Origin: Leucaena leucocephala
Lineage: Eukaryota; Streptophyta; Magnoliopsida; Fabales; Fabaceae
Direction of reading: 5' to 3'
Assembly (NCBI GenBank): GCA_037074615.1
Contig: CM073534.1
Location: 10,164,861 to 10,228,860, forward strand
Length of the DNA stretch: 64,000 nucleotides
In this document: one piece after another, positions 1 through 9,979 of the stretch
Layout: each line of letters starts with the position of its first letter
Position numbering within the stretch: the first letter of the stretch is position 1
Notes under the pieces: generated by a model
Seen by the model: the letters and a program-made list of their open reading frames with translations, nothing else
What the model was told of the DNA's origin: nothing
Database searches by the model: none
Position numbers and translations under genes: made by a program

Positions 1-78
1 ATCAGAAACAACGAGAGGGAGTAAATAAGGGAGGAGGAAGAGGAAGAAGAATAGGGGGAAAGAGAAGGACGGCGGCAT
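1..78 (-). CDS. N-terminus (signal peptide) of a secreted or membrane protein, cut by the window edge
   Basis: Reading the minus strand, an ATG at 78-76 opens a frame that stays open to base 1 (26 codons). The peptide begins MPPSFSFPLFFFLFLLPYLL and continues PLVVSD, which is a classic signal peptide: short N-terminus, long Leu/Phe core, then a small polar stretch. A TATA-like box lies about 70 bp upstream on the same strand, leaving a short CT-rich leader of roughly 40 nt, a normal plant arrangement. The start is the first ATG after that TATA box. The mature protein lies outside the window, so the family cannot be named; secreted enzymes, receptor kinases and cell-wall proteins all start this way. 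An overlapping plus-strand frame lacks any recognisable protein character. The call rests on peptide character and promoter spacing. Confidence 0.6.
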   Translation of the reverse strand, partial: MPPSFSFPLFFFLFLLPYLLPLVVSD

Positions 79-148
79 GGTGGTAGGTTGAGACGGCGGA
101 GGAGGTGGTGGTGGAGGAGTGGGGGAGCAAGGGAGAGGGGTGAGGGGG

Positions 149-157
149 TATATAAAT
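149..157 (-). promoter_or_regulatory. TATA box of the left-edge gene
   Basis: The minus strand reads AATTTATATACC here, in an otherwise G/C-rich patch, about 70 bp upstream of the signal-peptide ATG. Transcription would start near 115-125. Upstream on the minus strand (about 240-310) are CT/GA-rich runs, common in plant core promoters. Confidence 0.5.
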
Positions 158-159
158 TA

Positions 160-1452
160 GGAAGGGGATGGGGGAGGGAGTGAGTGTGGGGGAATGGGCT
201 GGAGACAGCTGCCATATTGGGTTTGTGTGGGGGCGCTTTATTTGGGAGGGAGGGAGGATGAGAGAGAAAGTGTGTTCCCTCTCTCTCTTTCCTTCCTTTT
301 CAGTGTTCTGTAATCGGTTTGGTTTTTTTGAAAACTCAGGGGAATCTCATTTTTTTTGAAATATATCGTCTTCTTTTTTGACCCTTTCGTTTCGTCATGT
401 GTCTTGCTATTTTTATTTTACTCTCCCTCTCTCCCTTTCTTGATCGGCTTCTTTTTTTAAACTTCAATTAAAATATTCGATTAAGAACTTTCTGGGCCGA
501 GACCCAATAAAGGGTAGAGTTGGCAGAAAATATATTGGGTTGAGTCGGGCTAACAGACTGGTTTGAGATTGCCTCTCCCATGACCTGTGAAATTAGCTCA
601 TAAATAGCTACAATAGAAGATTAATTTAAATAGTAAATAATTTAATATTATTTAAATAATATTTTGAGTTTAAGTTTTATTATATATAAAAAAAAATTGT
701 TAGGAGACCCACCCACCATAGTCAAGTGTACGATGCGGGTCAGATCTAGATATAGTTAAAATAAAATTATAGTAAATCGGATAGGTAAAAAAACTCATAA
801 GTAGCCGTTATTCTTTTAAATTAGATATTTTTATACCAAAAAAAAATAGAGAATTAAGCACATGTATTGTCCATAGATTTCACTTATGAAAATGTAAAAT
901 ATCTGATTATTTAGAATGTGTTCGATTATTAAGAAGTATTATTTTATTATGATTCTATTCGCAACGTTTGAAGATGTATCCTAACTCATTGATATTTTAG
1001 TTTACGTTTAAAGGTAATTAAATAATTCGTCTTACCCAATATTAATATCGTCTAAGAAAAAAAGAGATTTCATTCTACATTTAGATCGTGTGTGAACTCA
1101 ATATCTTCCAAAAATTTTGCTTAAAATACTAAAAATAAAAAATTAAACACCTCAACAAAGGTTATATCTAACAGAAGAAATTAGCCTCTCAAATCATAGT
1201 GAACCAATCTTGTAATCTTTATTAGGAGAGTTAATCATATTTAATACTAAATATTATCTCAAATAATATTGTCTATAATTAGAGGATACGTTTATTTAAT
1301 AAAAAATAAAATAGAAGTAAGCATTGACTCTAACATCTTAAAATTACAAGTGAAATCTGATTGTCTTCTCATTTATAGCGAATTTTCATGCTACTAACTT
1401 TGCTTTGTGTCAAATGGGCGTGTATGTCAAATATTCAAATTACTCCATCTCA

Positions 1453-1500
<48 letters not shown>

Positions 1501-2018
1501 CTAACTTATGAAAGTAAAAAAAATGATTAAAAGCATTTACTTTCAATAAGTATTTACTAATCAATCAGACCCTTTAGAAATGGAAATTATTGTTATATAG
1601 GATTTGCAATTTGCACCTCATAGAGTGAGCTGGTTGTTACTAGCTACTAGGTTATATGCCACAGAGCTAGCTTCTTTCCATTGCCCATCTCAAGTACTAT
1701 ATGAAATTTTGCACAGTCCTAATAATTTTTTAAAATATTAAATATGGCCATTTTCAATATTTTGAACAGTCTTAATGGAGAGAATGCAACTAACTCTCCA
1801 AGGGCATAAAGGCTTAAGTAGATATCACACAAATATTACATCCATTCATAATTATAATATTTAATTAATTTTTTTGGATACATTTAAAAAGAAAATAAAT
1901 TAATTAATTAAAATTAATATAAAAACTAGTTGAATAATTTAAGTAAATTAAAAATTATATAATATGAGTTTATCTTAAAAATATTGATTTGATCATAATT
2001 AATTAATTTAGTTAGATT
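160..2018. other. AT-rich intergenic spacer
   Basis: No supportable gene is visible. The first 300 bases are GA/CT-rich flank of the left-edge promoter. The rest is AT-rich with many stops in all frames. It contains a (TA)n microsatellite at 1462-1499. Confidence 0.6.
1462..1499. repeat. (TA)n microsatellite
   Basis: About 19 uninterrupted TA dinucleotides. Other (TA)n tracts in the window lie near 7385-7406, 9946-9979, 35353-35396 and 36396-36428, with a (TG)n tract near 61522-61543. Confidence 0.95.
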
Positions 2019-2026
2019 CTTAAATC

Positions 2027-2453
2027 TAGAGTTGATAAAACGGGCTAATATTTTGCCAGCACATTTTAGGGCATGCAAAATGGGCTAGCTCGCTAGTTCA
2101 TTTTTTTTAAATTATTAATATTATTATTTATTTGATCTAAATATTATTTTAAATATTTTTATCATTGAATACTAGTAAAAATAATTATTTATTTATTAAT
2201 ATGTGTTAATATATTATAATTAATTAATATTATATTAATAATTATTTAAATTTATATTTATAAAATTTGAGATTTTTTTATAAAAAATAAAAATTTTTAA
2301 AAGTATAATATTAACAATTTTTTGATTATATTAATATAATATTATAAATTTTTTATTAATATTTTAAAATTTTAAATATTAAAAATAAAAGGGGGCCATA
2401 GGCCAGCCTACCCCTGCCCATTTTGGGGCGAGTTAATCCGTTTCCTACCTCTA
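2027..2453. mobile_element. hAT-like MITE, decayed
   Basis: The left end reads TAGAGTTGATAAAACGGGCT and the reverse complement of the right end reads TAGAGGTAGGAAACGGATTA, giving imperfect terminal inverted repeats. The flanking octamers are CTTAAATC (2019-2026) and TTTAGATC (2454-2461), matching at 6 of 8 positions, as expected for an old 8-bp hAT target duplication. The interior is extremely AT-rich and non-coding, with G/C-richer blocks only near the ends. No transposase is present, so this is a non-autonomous element. The hAT assignment is inferred from TSD length and TIR style. Confidence 0.55.
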
Positions 2454-2639
2454 TTTAGATCTATACAAAAAAATAATAATTAAATTTTATAATTAAGATA
2501 TGAGTTAATAAAATTTACTCCGTTTTTTTTGTTGTTGCAAAAATCTACTTTTGCTTTTATGTAACCTATCGGTCACTTTTATTTACCCTCCGTAAAAAAA
2601 TGAAACTGTGAAGTGAGCATGTAATGGACTGAGGAAGCG
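2454..2639. other. Short spacer
   Basis: AT-rich sequence without ORFs. A poly-T/GTTG stretch is followed by a more balanced segment leading into the GC-rich patch at 2640. Confidence 0.5.
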
Positions 2640-2806
2640 CCCACGCGCGCCCTTTGCCAATTTGCCCGGGAAATTGAAAACTTAAAAAACCCAATTGATA
2701 TGTGATTATGAAGTTAAGAGTGTTATTATTATTATTGTTATTGTGGACGTAAGCTGAGAGAGTCTCGACGAGATTGATCGCGCAACAATTTCTGGTGCAG
2801 CCACAA
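2640..2806 (+). promoter_or_regulatory. Possible promoter and non-coding first exon of a plus-strand gene
   Basis: A small GC island (GCGCCCACGCGCGCCC near 2638-2653) interrupts AT-rich DNA. It is followed by an exon-like stretch that ends CCACAAG with a plausible splice donor (AAG|GTTTGT at about 2806) and then T-rich, intron-like sequence. The copia element at 3212 lies inside this presumed intron, and the next coding-like sequence on the strand is the Myb/SANT-like fragment at 9035. No ATG-led frame is seen in the exon, so it would be 5' UTR. This is inferred from composition and one splice-like site only. Confidence 0.3.
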
Positions 2807-3211
2807 GGTTTGTTATTTGAAAGTTCTCTTTTCTGTTCTGCTTTCCTTATATGGTTAGATTTCTAGGCTTTTCATAAAGATTTGGGATTCCAGCTTCGGA
2901 AGCTTTAAATCTTGCCTTCGTCTCCTTTTTTGGCTGTTCATAGATTCTTATCCCTTCTCTGCAATTTTTGGATCTGATGCTTTTCCCTTCTGCGGTAACT
3001 TAAAATTACTGCTTGAGAATTTTGTTTGGAATATATGCTGATATATTTCTTGCTCAACATCTCATACGCAGATTTTATTGTGAATTTTTATAATTATCGA
3101 TGCTTATCATCTTATAAATATTAAAAAAGAAGCGAAGTAAAAAAGTTAGCATTGATTGTTGAAAAAACTAGCATTTATCATTAACATTTTTAACGACCCG
3201 GGCGATATTAC

Positions 3212-3700
3212 TGTTAGAAATATTTTAAATATTGTGAAAGGGTGTATCAAAGAAAGAAATGTCTTTATAACATAACTCTTTGTTGTGAAAGGGTATGTTA
3301 AAGAAAAAAGAGTCTTTCTAACATAACTCTTCGTTGTGAAATGGTATGTTGAAGAAAGAAGAGTCTTTTTAACATAACTCTTGAATCTAAGGGACATATA
3401 TCTAAAAGGCATGTCTCGTGGCTTTTCACAATCTATAAAATGGGTTTCTTGATGAAGAAGAAATATACAGAGAAAAATACAGAGAAACATATAGACAAAG
3501 AGAGAATGATACATCAATCTTCTGAGATTACTTTATCTTCTACCAGTTATATTGCCCTGTATTTTTACAGGAAGAGTTCGCTTAATCCTGGAGAGATCCG
3601 CTTCTAAATTTGATGAGGAGTCGCGAAATATCTCTTAAAGACAGTGTCCTCAGATGCGACTCGAATTATAAACTTTGTTATTTTACAGATTTCGCCTACA
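3212..3700 (+). repeat. 5' LTR of the copia element
   Basis: 489 bp, TG...CA ends. Within it a roughly 51-bp unit containing TTGTGAAAGG...AACATAACTCTT is repeated three times (about 3232-3384). The unit count differs from that of the 3' LTR, which explains part of the length difference. Confidence 0.9.
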
Positions 3701-5257
3701 ATCTTAAGAGATATTATCTGCAAAATTTTGGAAGTCATGAGAGAACCATGGAGATATTGTTCAAAAGTGTACAACCACTGATAAAGTCTTTTGAAGGCAA
3801 AGTTGATGTTAGGACAAAGAGATATAAATTGCAAATTTGTCAATTGCTTGCGCTAAGGACTGTTGTGGTTAAGGATATTGAACTAGACTTTACTTTTCAT
3901 CTTGGTTAAAAGAAGAAGAAAATGAGGCATATGGTCCAATTACTGATGAGTTTCGATACTAAAACAACAAAGATAAGTACCATTGGTAGCATGGGATATT
4001 ACGCAATTTGTGAGGCTATCAACGTTTGTTCAAGTGCAAAAATCTGCATGTTGTGTTGTGCATACAAGATGTTCATAATGATATTAGAGAAACTCAACGA
4101 GAAGTGGCGTACATGAATTTAGGAGATTACCAATTATCCAATGAACAGGTGTGTCTACAATTAACAAAGGTAGAGGTGCGTCTTTCTATATTATGCCAAC
4201 CGCTAGGTCATTTATGCAGCCTAATCTCCAGGTATGTATATACAAAACTAATTTTTTATCCGTTGAGATAATATGTGGATATGTTGGTCTCATGGGACTT
4301 TATGAAATCGGTATTATAGATTGATTTCATTAAGGAATGAAGATCAAGTTATTGAAAAATATATTTGAAAAAATTCTAGTTCTAATTTAATTAGAATGGA
4401 AAGAGATTATATGGTATGAAATTCTAATTTAATTAGAATTATTGTTGAGAAGTTATTGAGATATAATTTGATATTTAAAAGTGTGGGGGTGTCTAAGATG
4501 TGAGATGCCTTGTAAAATTTATGAATGAAAAATTATGTGTATATTAGCCTCATTTTATAATTGTGAAGTATGTTATGATCAAATTAAATGGAGGCTTTGT
4601 TATTGTTGTTGACACTAAATTTGATTATTATCAAAATTTTATGTGTGGCTTTATGATAGAAGCATGAAAATTTGATCATTTATCTACGGAGAGATAAATA
4701 TGTTAATTTTCATGATATTATTATTTGTGTATATATATCTATCTTAACATAAATATATATGATGTGGATGACATATTATAATGTTATGCTATTTTAAATT
4801 TGAGTTTGAAAGCATGATTTAAATATGTTTTTAGGTGTTAAAATCATAAAAGAATATATCATCTTGAAAGTATTTCAAATTTTGGTTTTGAGAACTATAG
4901 TATGATTATTCTTTATGATGATAATATATAATTTGAGAGTGTTATTTGCTCAATTTGTTTATGCACAAATTATGAGAATTTGATGCATTAGAATTAATTC
5001 TTATGATATAGTATATACTATGTGGAGGATTGAGCATACAAATATAAAAATTCAATCTCATGAGGAGAACAAAAATTTGAGGGGTACCATAATTATTGGT
5101 ATCATGTATGGTGAAATCTCGTTGTATTAAAATACACAGATGATAAGTGGTGATTTATCTTGAGTTTATTACTTTGTAAATTGAGCAAATATAATCACTA
5201 TTCAAGCAGTGAACATTGAGATGTTCTAATAAGGTTATTGAAATACTTTAAGGCACC
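3701..5257 (+). other. Interior of the copia element, non-coding or unrecognisable
   Basis: Short frames at 3610-3909 and 3922-4116 are open but match no gag or protease signature I know. The stretch 4300-5250 is AT-rich with frequent stops. CTTAAGAGATATT just after the LTR is an inverted partner of AATATCTCTTAA inside the LTR. No primer-binding site for initiator tRNA is recognisable. Confidence 0.5.
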
Positions 5258-6182
5258 ATGAATTATGGTATATGTTATAATAGATTTGCCACTGTATTAG
5301 AAGGATACAGTGATATGAACTGGATCTTAGATTCAGAAGTGTTAAAATCTACTAGTGGTTATGTGTTTAATCTTGGTGATAATATAGTCTCATGGAAATC
5401 ATCCAAGCAAACAATTCTAATCAAAAGGGATTATGAATTTATTGCTATGGAATTGGCTGGTACTGAGACTAAGTGGTTGAAAACATTTTAACAATTGTTT
5501 TGATGTAAAACCAACACCTAGTGTTGATGAGATGTGTTTGCCAAAAGGCAATTACCTTTGTTGAGAGAACAAAGATGTACAACACTTAGTGTTGATAAAT
5601 TGTGTTTGCTAAATAGCAATAATATTTGTTAATGATAACAAAGATGTACAACACTTAGTGTTGATAAATTGTGTTTGCTAAATAGCAATAGCCTTTGTTA
5701 AGGATAACAAAGATGTACAACTCTTAGTGTTGAATTGTGTTTGCCAAATGGCAATAACTTTTGTTAAGGAGAACAAAGATGAGCAACACTTATTGTTGAT
5801 GAGTTATAATTACAAAATAGCAATAAACATTGTTAAGAGAACAATGGTGCAATCGTTTGAGATACTATGAGAATAAGCATGCTTAAAATTGTGGAGTTAT
5901 CTCAATCGATTTTGGTGAGGTAAAAAATAGACCTATTGGATCCGTTAACAAAACCCCTGGGAAGAAAATAATTAAATTGTTGAGACAATGAGGGGAATAG
6001 GACTAAAACTAGTTGATAACGACAGCGATGACAACCCAACCTTTGTGATTGGTGATCCCATGAAGAAGGTTCAATGGGTAAGAAAAAGTCATTTGTTAAT
6101 TCTGCTAGCACCAAATATTATTACTGGTTATTTTCCTATGGTGTACGAAAAAGTGCTAAATTGCATAGAGGAGAGTGAGTAA
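5258..6182 (+). pseudogene. Copia polyprotein remnant (RNase H and C-terminal tail)
   Basis: An open segment at 5258-5491 carries the copia RNase H signature in order: YSDMNW with the catalytic Asp, STSGYVF, SWKSSKQ, then EFIA and ETKWLK. It stops at the point where the family normally continues with the next catalytic aspartate region; that part is replaced by a tandem repeat (5513-5850). The reading resumes near 5939 with codons for DPLTK, the conserved copia tail motif, and after a further frame change RGIGLK near 5991. Stops and frame changes make it non-functional. The reverse transcriptase and integrase are absent. The RNase H assignment is sound. Confidence 0.8.
5513..5850 (+). repeat. 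Five-unit 66-69 bp tandem repeat, up to three hairpins per unit
   Basis: Units begin at 5513, 5581, 5650, 5719 and 5785. In the best-formed units three inverted repeats follow each other: AACACT/AGTGTT, TTGCTA/TAGCAA and CTTTGTTA/TAACAAAG. Several differences between units fall on both sides of a stem and keep it paired: TTGCTA/TAGCAA becomes TTGCCA/TGGCAA in unit 4 and TTGCC/GGCAA in unit 1, and CTTTGTT/AACAAAG becomes CATTGTT/AACAATG in unit 5. The array sits inside the pol remnant of the copia element. Confidence 0.85.
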
Positions 6183-6574
6183 AAGCTCTTAATGATTTCA
6201 AATCCTACGGGATGGTGTATTATGTACAAAATACACTTAACGAAATCACCTATACGAATGAGGGGTGTGAGCCGTTCCTATGAGATCGTGGCAAAATCTC
6301 TAGAGCATTCGTTAAAAACAGGACACGCGCATGGCTGCCTAAAGTGCAAAACCGAGAGGTAAACAGTGAAAATGTGGGGATATAATCTGGCTATTAGTAC
6401 CTCTGGTATATACCCAAGAAATGCTGGTTCATAATTCATAGGACCACTGGCATCTCTGTGTATCAAGTATTATCAGTCTAGGTCTGGTTCATAGTCCAAA
6501 GGACCACTAGATACAATGATTATGTCCATTTGTGTAATTCAGTTAATGGTGTTTCTTTGACACATGTGGGGGAT
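6183..6574 (+). other. 3' untranslated region and polypurine tract of the copia element
   Basis: Downstream of the polyprotein remnant, this non-coding stretch contains the GTGAGCCGTTCCTATGAGAT type of sequence that I associate with copia 3' regions. It ends with the polypurine tract ATGTGGGGGAT (about 6565-6574) abutting the 3' LTR. Confidence 0.6.
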
Positions 6575-7083
6575 TGTTGGAAATATTTTAAATATTGTGA
6601 AAGGGTGTGTCAAAGAAAGAAATGTCTTTTTTATATAATTCTTTGTTGTGAAAGGGTATGTTGAAGAAAGAAGAGTCTTTCTAACATAACTCTTCATTGT
6701 GAAAATGTATGTTGAAGAAATAAGAGTCTTTCTAAAAGGTATGTTGAAGAAAGAAGAGTCTTTCTAACATAACTCTTGAATCTAAGGGACATATATTTAA
6801 AAGACATGTCTCTTGGCTTTCCACAATCTATAAAAAGGGCTTCTTGATGAAGAAGAAATATACAGAGAAACATATAGGCAAAGAGAGAATGATACATCAA
6901 TCTTCTGAGATTACTTTATCTTCCACCAGTTATGTTGCCCTGTATTTTTACAGGAAGAGTTCGCTTAATCCTGGAGAGATCCACTTCTAAATTTAACGAG
7001 GAGTCGCGAAATATCTCTTAAGGACAGTGTCCTCGGACGCAACTCGAACTATAAACTTTGTTATTTTGCAGATTTCGCCTACA
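6575..7083 (+). repeat. 3' LTR of the copia element
   Basis: 509 bp, TG...CA ends, aligned along its length with 3212-3700. It carries an extra partial copy of the internal GTATGTTGAAGAAAGAAGAG unit near 6700-6770. It is followed at once by the ATTAC target duplication. Confidence 0.9.
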
Positions 7084-7088
7084 ATTAC

Positions 7089-7375
7089 TCCCTTTTTGAT
7101 AGTTTTAGGATAATATCGATCCGAAAAAAACTTTTCAAATATCTACAACTCATATAAAAAAACTTCTAGGATCAAATTAGACCTTAATCCTTTTGACAAA
7201 TTTTGTTATGTTACAATGTGTTTTAGGATGTGGAATTATGTATCTGTGCTAGATTGTGAGTGAAGTGTGCAACCTTGCGGAACTCTTTTTGGACATATTT
7301 TACAACAGAAGCTTTTGGATAATGTTAAAGTACTTTATAAAATTATGATTCTGCATCAACGTTAGCCCAGAATCT

Positions 7376-7406
<31 letters not shown>

Positions 7407-8444
7407 ATGGAAAAAAGAAATCCATTTCCATATAAAGTGGTTTCCACCCCCACTTGTTAGAATAAAACTATGCTCTCACGGCCAAAAAAATAAAGTTCTG
7501 TTCAATTGACAAGAATGTGACTCACATCATATTAGATCGTGTGTTTGAATCTTGTCGTTGATGTAAGGATTTTGTTGATGATCTTTATAAGTCTCCTTAT
7601 GATGACAATCATGTAATCAACTCCCAAGACCCAACTCACTTAGACTTTTATCTTAAAAAATGCCTTTTCACCTAGACTTTTGGTAATGAAGTCCCATTTT
7701 TGATACCTCATAGTAATTCTTCAAAACAGTATGGTAAAAAGAAGGATAGTGATGAGATAGAATATAAAAATAATGTTTGATCTGTCGATTCTGTGCTATA
7801 AAGTTTTGGGCATTTTAATAAGATTCTCTTGAAGTGAAATAATGTTTGATCTGTCGATTCTGTGCTATAAAGTCTTGAGCATTTTGATAAGATTCTCTTC
7901 AAGTGAAATAATGCTTGATCTGTTGATTCTGTGCTATAAAGTCCTGAGCATTTTACTAAGATTTTCTTGAAGTGAAATAGTGCTTGATCTGTGGATGAAG
8001 CATTTTACTTTCAACATAATACAAAAAGAGTATGTCCCAATTTGTTAACTTGATAATTAGGTAGGTGTTGTAGTAATAATTTGAATGATTTAATTGAAAA
8101 ATCTAGTGTTGTGTTGTTAATTATCATCATCCAATTTTTTTTAGAATGCACTAACTGCAGAAAATAGTCTGTGTAGAATTTGTTTGTCATGTTCAATGTG
8201 GCCGCTTAACTACTGGCATATTACATTTTAAAAGAGCTGGTCATTTGTTCCTTTCATAGGTTCACATATTTAGAGTGACTTGGCTATTGTGTTCCAACAA
8301 TATGTGGGTGCATGTTTCTGGAGGCACTTTTGGCTACTCTTTTTATCTTATTTATGTACTTTTGCTTTGCATGTATGCATCATAGCCTGTTGAAATCTAT
8401 TTCTGCATTTGAAAACTGCATGATATATATGGAAGATTGAACAA
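7089..8444. other. Intron-like or intergenic sequence with a tandem repeat
   Basis: No gene is supported. It contains a (TA)n tract near 7385-7406, a weak tRNA-box-like stretch near 7500-7570 (GTTCAATTG ... TGTTTGAATCTTG) that could be an old SINE head, and the 69-bp tandem repeat at 7772-7994. Composition is T-rich on the plus strand, which fits an intron if 2640-9356 was once a gene. Confidence 0.5.
7772..7994. repeat. 69-bp tandem repeat, about 3.2 copies
   Basis: Copies begin at 7772, 7841, 7910 and 7979 (partial), each starting A(A/G)TG(T/C)TTGATCTGT. The period is exactly 69, so minus-strand ORFs run through it as a 23-residue repeat. I regard these as by-products of the period, not as a gene. 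Confidence 0.9.
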
Positions 8445-8453
8445 AAAAATTTA

Positions 8454-8725
8454 GAGAAAATTAATCTTTTTTATCTTTATAGTTTTGACTTGACTGTAAC
8501 TCAATCCCTAAATTTTAACTTGATACAACTCAGTTCTTATAGTTTAACCATTTAAAATATTAATCCTATATTTTAGAAAATATATTTATATATTTCATGA
8601 ATTTAATGGACTAAAGTTTAGGGATTGAGTCTAAACTATAGGAAGTAAGTTGTATCAAGTCAAAGTTTAAGGACTGAATTATAATCAAATCAAAACTTTA
8701 GAGGGACTAAAAGATTAATTCTCCC
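8454..8725. mobile_element. Foldback MITE with 9-bp TSD (MULE-type)
   Basis: The arms form a long imperfect inverted repeat of about 90-95 bp. The left end is GAGAAAATTAATCTTTT and the reverse complement of the right end is GGGAGAATTAATCTTTT; inner parts pair around GACTTGA / TCAAGTC and similar blocks. Flanking 9-mers are AAAAATTTA (8445-8453) and AAAATTTTA (8726-8734), with one mismatch. Long TIRs plus a 9-bp duplication are the Mutator-like pattern. There is no coding content. Confidence 0.7.
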
Positions 8726-9034
8726 AAAATTTTAAATTGACTTCCTTCATTCATTCAGAATATGTATGTTGGTACAGCAAGTTAGAAAAATGACTATCAT
8801 CATCATGTCTTGTGCAATTTTCTGATTATCCTTCTTCTCTAAATTGCTCTCAAGTCCTTTGTTGTTAGATGGAATCCCAGTACTTGTTATTGGTGAGGCA
8901 ATGATGGGATTTGCGCAAAAAGGCAATAGCTTTACTCATGCGTGTTATCCATTACTATATCATTCAGATGTCTTCTCGTAGAAGAAAAATAAGTTATAGT
9001 TACGAGCTGCAAGAGAAAACTAACTTTCAGTACT

Positions 9035-9356
9035 ATGAGCTCAAAGAGAAGAAGACAGAAGTGCTCAAAGGAAGAAACCGAATTCGGTGAAGTCATGGAG
9101 GGAATTTCTGAGATTGCAAATGCACTAAGGGAAGGAATTGCCATCATAAGAGAGAGCTATATGCTACAAATTTCAGGGGAAGAAACTTGGAATTTGATTG
9201 AGGAATGTGGATGTGACATTGACAAAGTGCCTATGATTTATCGTTTTCTAATGAGTGATGACAACATACTTAGAACAGTTGTTCCAATGTCCAGCTGAAG
9301 CACTCAAGGCAGTGATCATGGAAATGGTCTTTGGTTCTTCAAATCCACCCTCCTAA
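9035..9356 (+). pseudogene. Fragment resembling the C-terminal tail of plant Myb/SANT-like (Myb_DNA-bind_3 type) proteins, frameshifted
   Basis: An 87-codon frame from ATG 9035 starts with a basic run (SSKRRRQK), then an amphipathic helix region (EGISEIANALREGIAIIRE) and ETWNLIEECGCDIDKVPMIY. This is the layout of the tail of plant Myb/SANT-like proteins of the Harbinger-derived type. The frame ends at 9296-9298. Moving one base near 9278-9284 opens FQCPAEALKAVIMEMVFG to a stop at 9354-9356, which continues the expected tail, so a single-base insertion is the simplest reading. No upstream Myb/SANT DNA-binding exon was found on this strand. It may be a dead gene whose first intron received the copia element. 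The family assignment is from memory of the tail pattern and is moderate only; a real short gene with an error in the sequence is the alternative. Confidence 0.45.
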
Positions 9357-9381
9357 ACTGAGATCATGGTAAATATTTTGT

Positions 9382-9706
9382 GGGAAAAATTAATTTGCTT
9401 GTTGCTATAGTTTTTTTTTTATTTATTAAGTCCTTATAATTTTATTTAATTTTAATTAGATTTTTGTAAGTTTTTTTTTAATCAGATCATTATAGTTTTG
9501 CTTAATTTATAATTTGATCTCTATAAAGTCACCTAAATCTATAGAGACTTAATTAAAAATTAGATAACATTATAAGGATCTTATAAAAATAAAAAAAAAG
9601 TGAGCGTATTAAAATTAGATGAAATTATAAGGATTTGATTTAAAAAAATTACATGGATATAATAAAAATCAGGTAAAATTATAAATATTTGTAGATTAAT
9701 TTTTTC
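9382..9706. mobile_element. Foldback MITE with perfect 9-bp TSD (MULE-type)
   Basis: The element is flanked by ATATTTTGT on both sides (9373-9381 and 9707-9715). Ends are GGGAAAAATTAAT and, reverse complemented on the right, GAAAAAATTAATCTAC. The interior is an imperfect foldback built from blocks such as TTATAATTTTATTTAATTTT and its complement. It belongs with the element at 8454-8725 by size, end sequence and 9-bp duplication. There is no coding content. Confidence 0.75.
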
Positions 9707-9715
9707 ATATTTTGT

Positions 9716-9946
9716 ACTGTTTTAAGTATTTTTATTAGTACGAGGAACCATGTTTTTTTATAATCTTTTAGGCGACTTGGCTTTGTGACCAAGATGCCTC
9801 TTCTAAGAACTTTTTTGAACAAGGTAAGGACTGAACTTCTGATCTCCTACTGCATAATCTAATTAGTTCATTATTAGACTAAATACTCTTAGTTATTTAA
9901 TCTGTAGCTTTTTGTTAAATATTGTATAGTATGCTCTGAGCCTGAA

Positions 9947-9979
<33 letters not shown>

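Larger units (their letters stand above)
3212..7083 (+). mobile_element. Ty1/copia-type LTR retrotransposon, decayed but with both LTRs and an intact TSD
   Basis: Two long direct repeats (3212-3700 and 6575-7083) both begin TGTT and end CCTACA. The element is flanked by a perfect 5-bp duplication ATTAC (3207-3211 and 7084-7088). A polypurine tract (TGTGGGGGAT) lies directly before the right LTR. The 2.87 kb interior is shorter than a full copia element and holds only remnants: an RNase H fragment near 5258-5491 and a pol C-terminal fragment near 5939-6182. I see no convincing gag, protease or integrase and no tRNA-iMet primer-binding site after the left LTR. The LTRs differ by substitutions and indels (489 versus 509 bp), so the insertion is not recent. 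It is non-autonomous today. Confidence 0.9.

Noticed and set aside
168..359. Plus-strand 63-codon frame in the left-edge promoter
   Set aside because: Gly/Phe/Ser composition from GA/CT-rich DNA; the minus-strand TATA box and signal peptide explain the region better.
3146..3517. Minus-strand 123-codon frame with internal repeats
   Set aside because: It is the antisense of the 51-bp repeats in the 5' LTR; the same kind of frame appears over the 3' LTR.
3701..3730. Primer-binding site of the copia element
   Set aside because: The sequence after the LTR (ATCTTAAGAGATATT) does not complement the 3' end of initiator tRNA or another tRNA I recognise.
7708..7902. Minus-strand frame with a 23-residue repeat
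   Set aside because: By-product of the 69-bp period; no start context or promoter.
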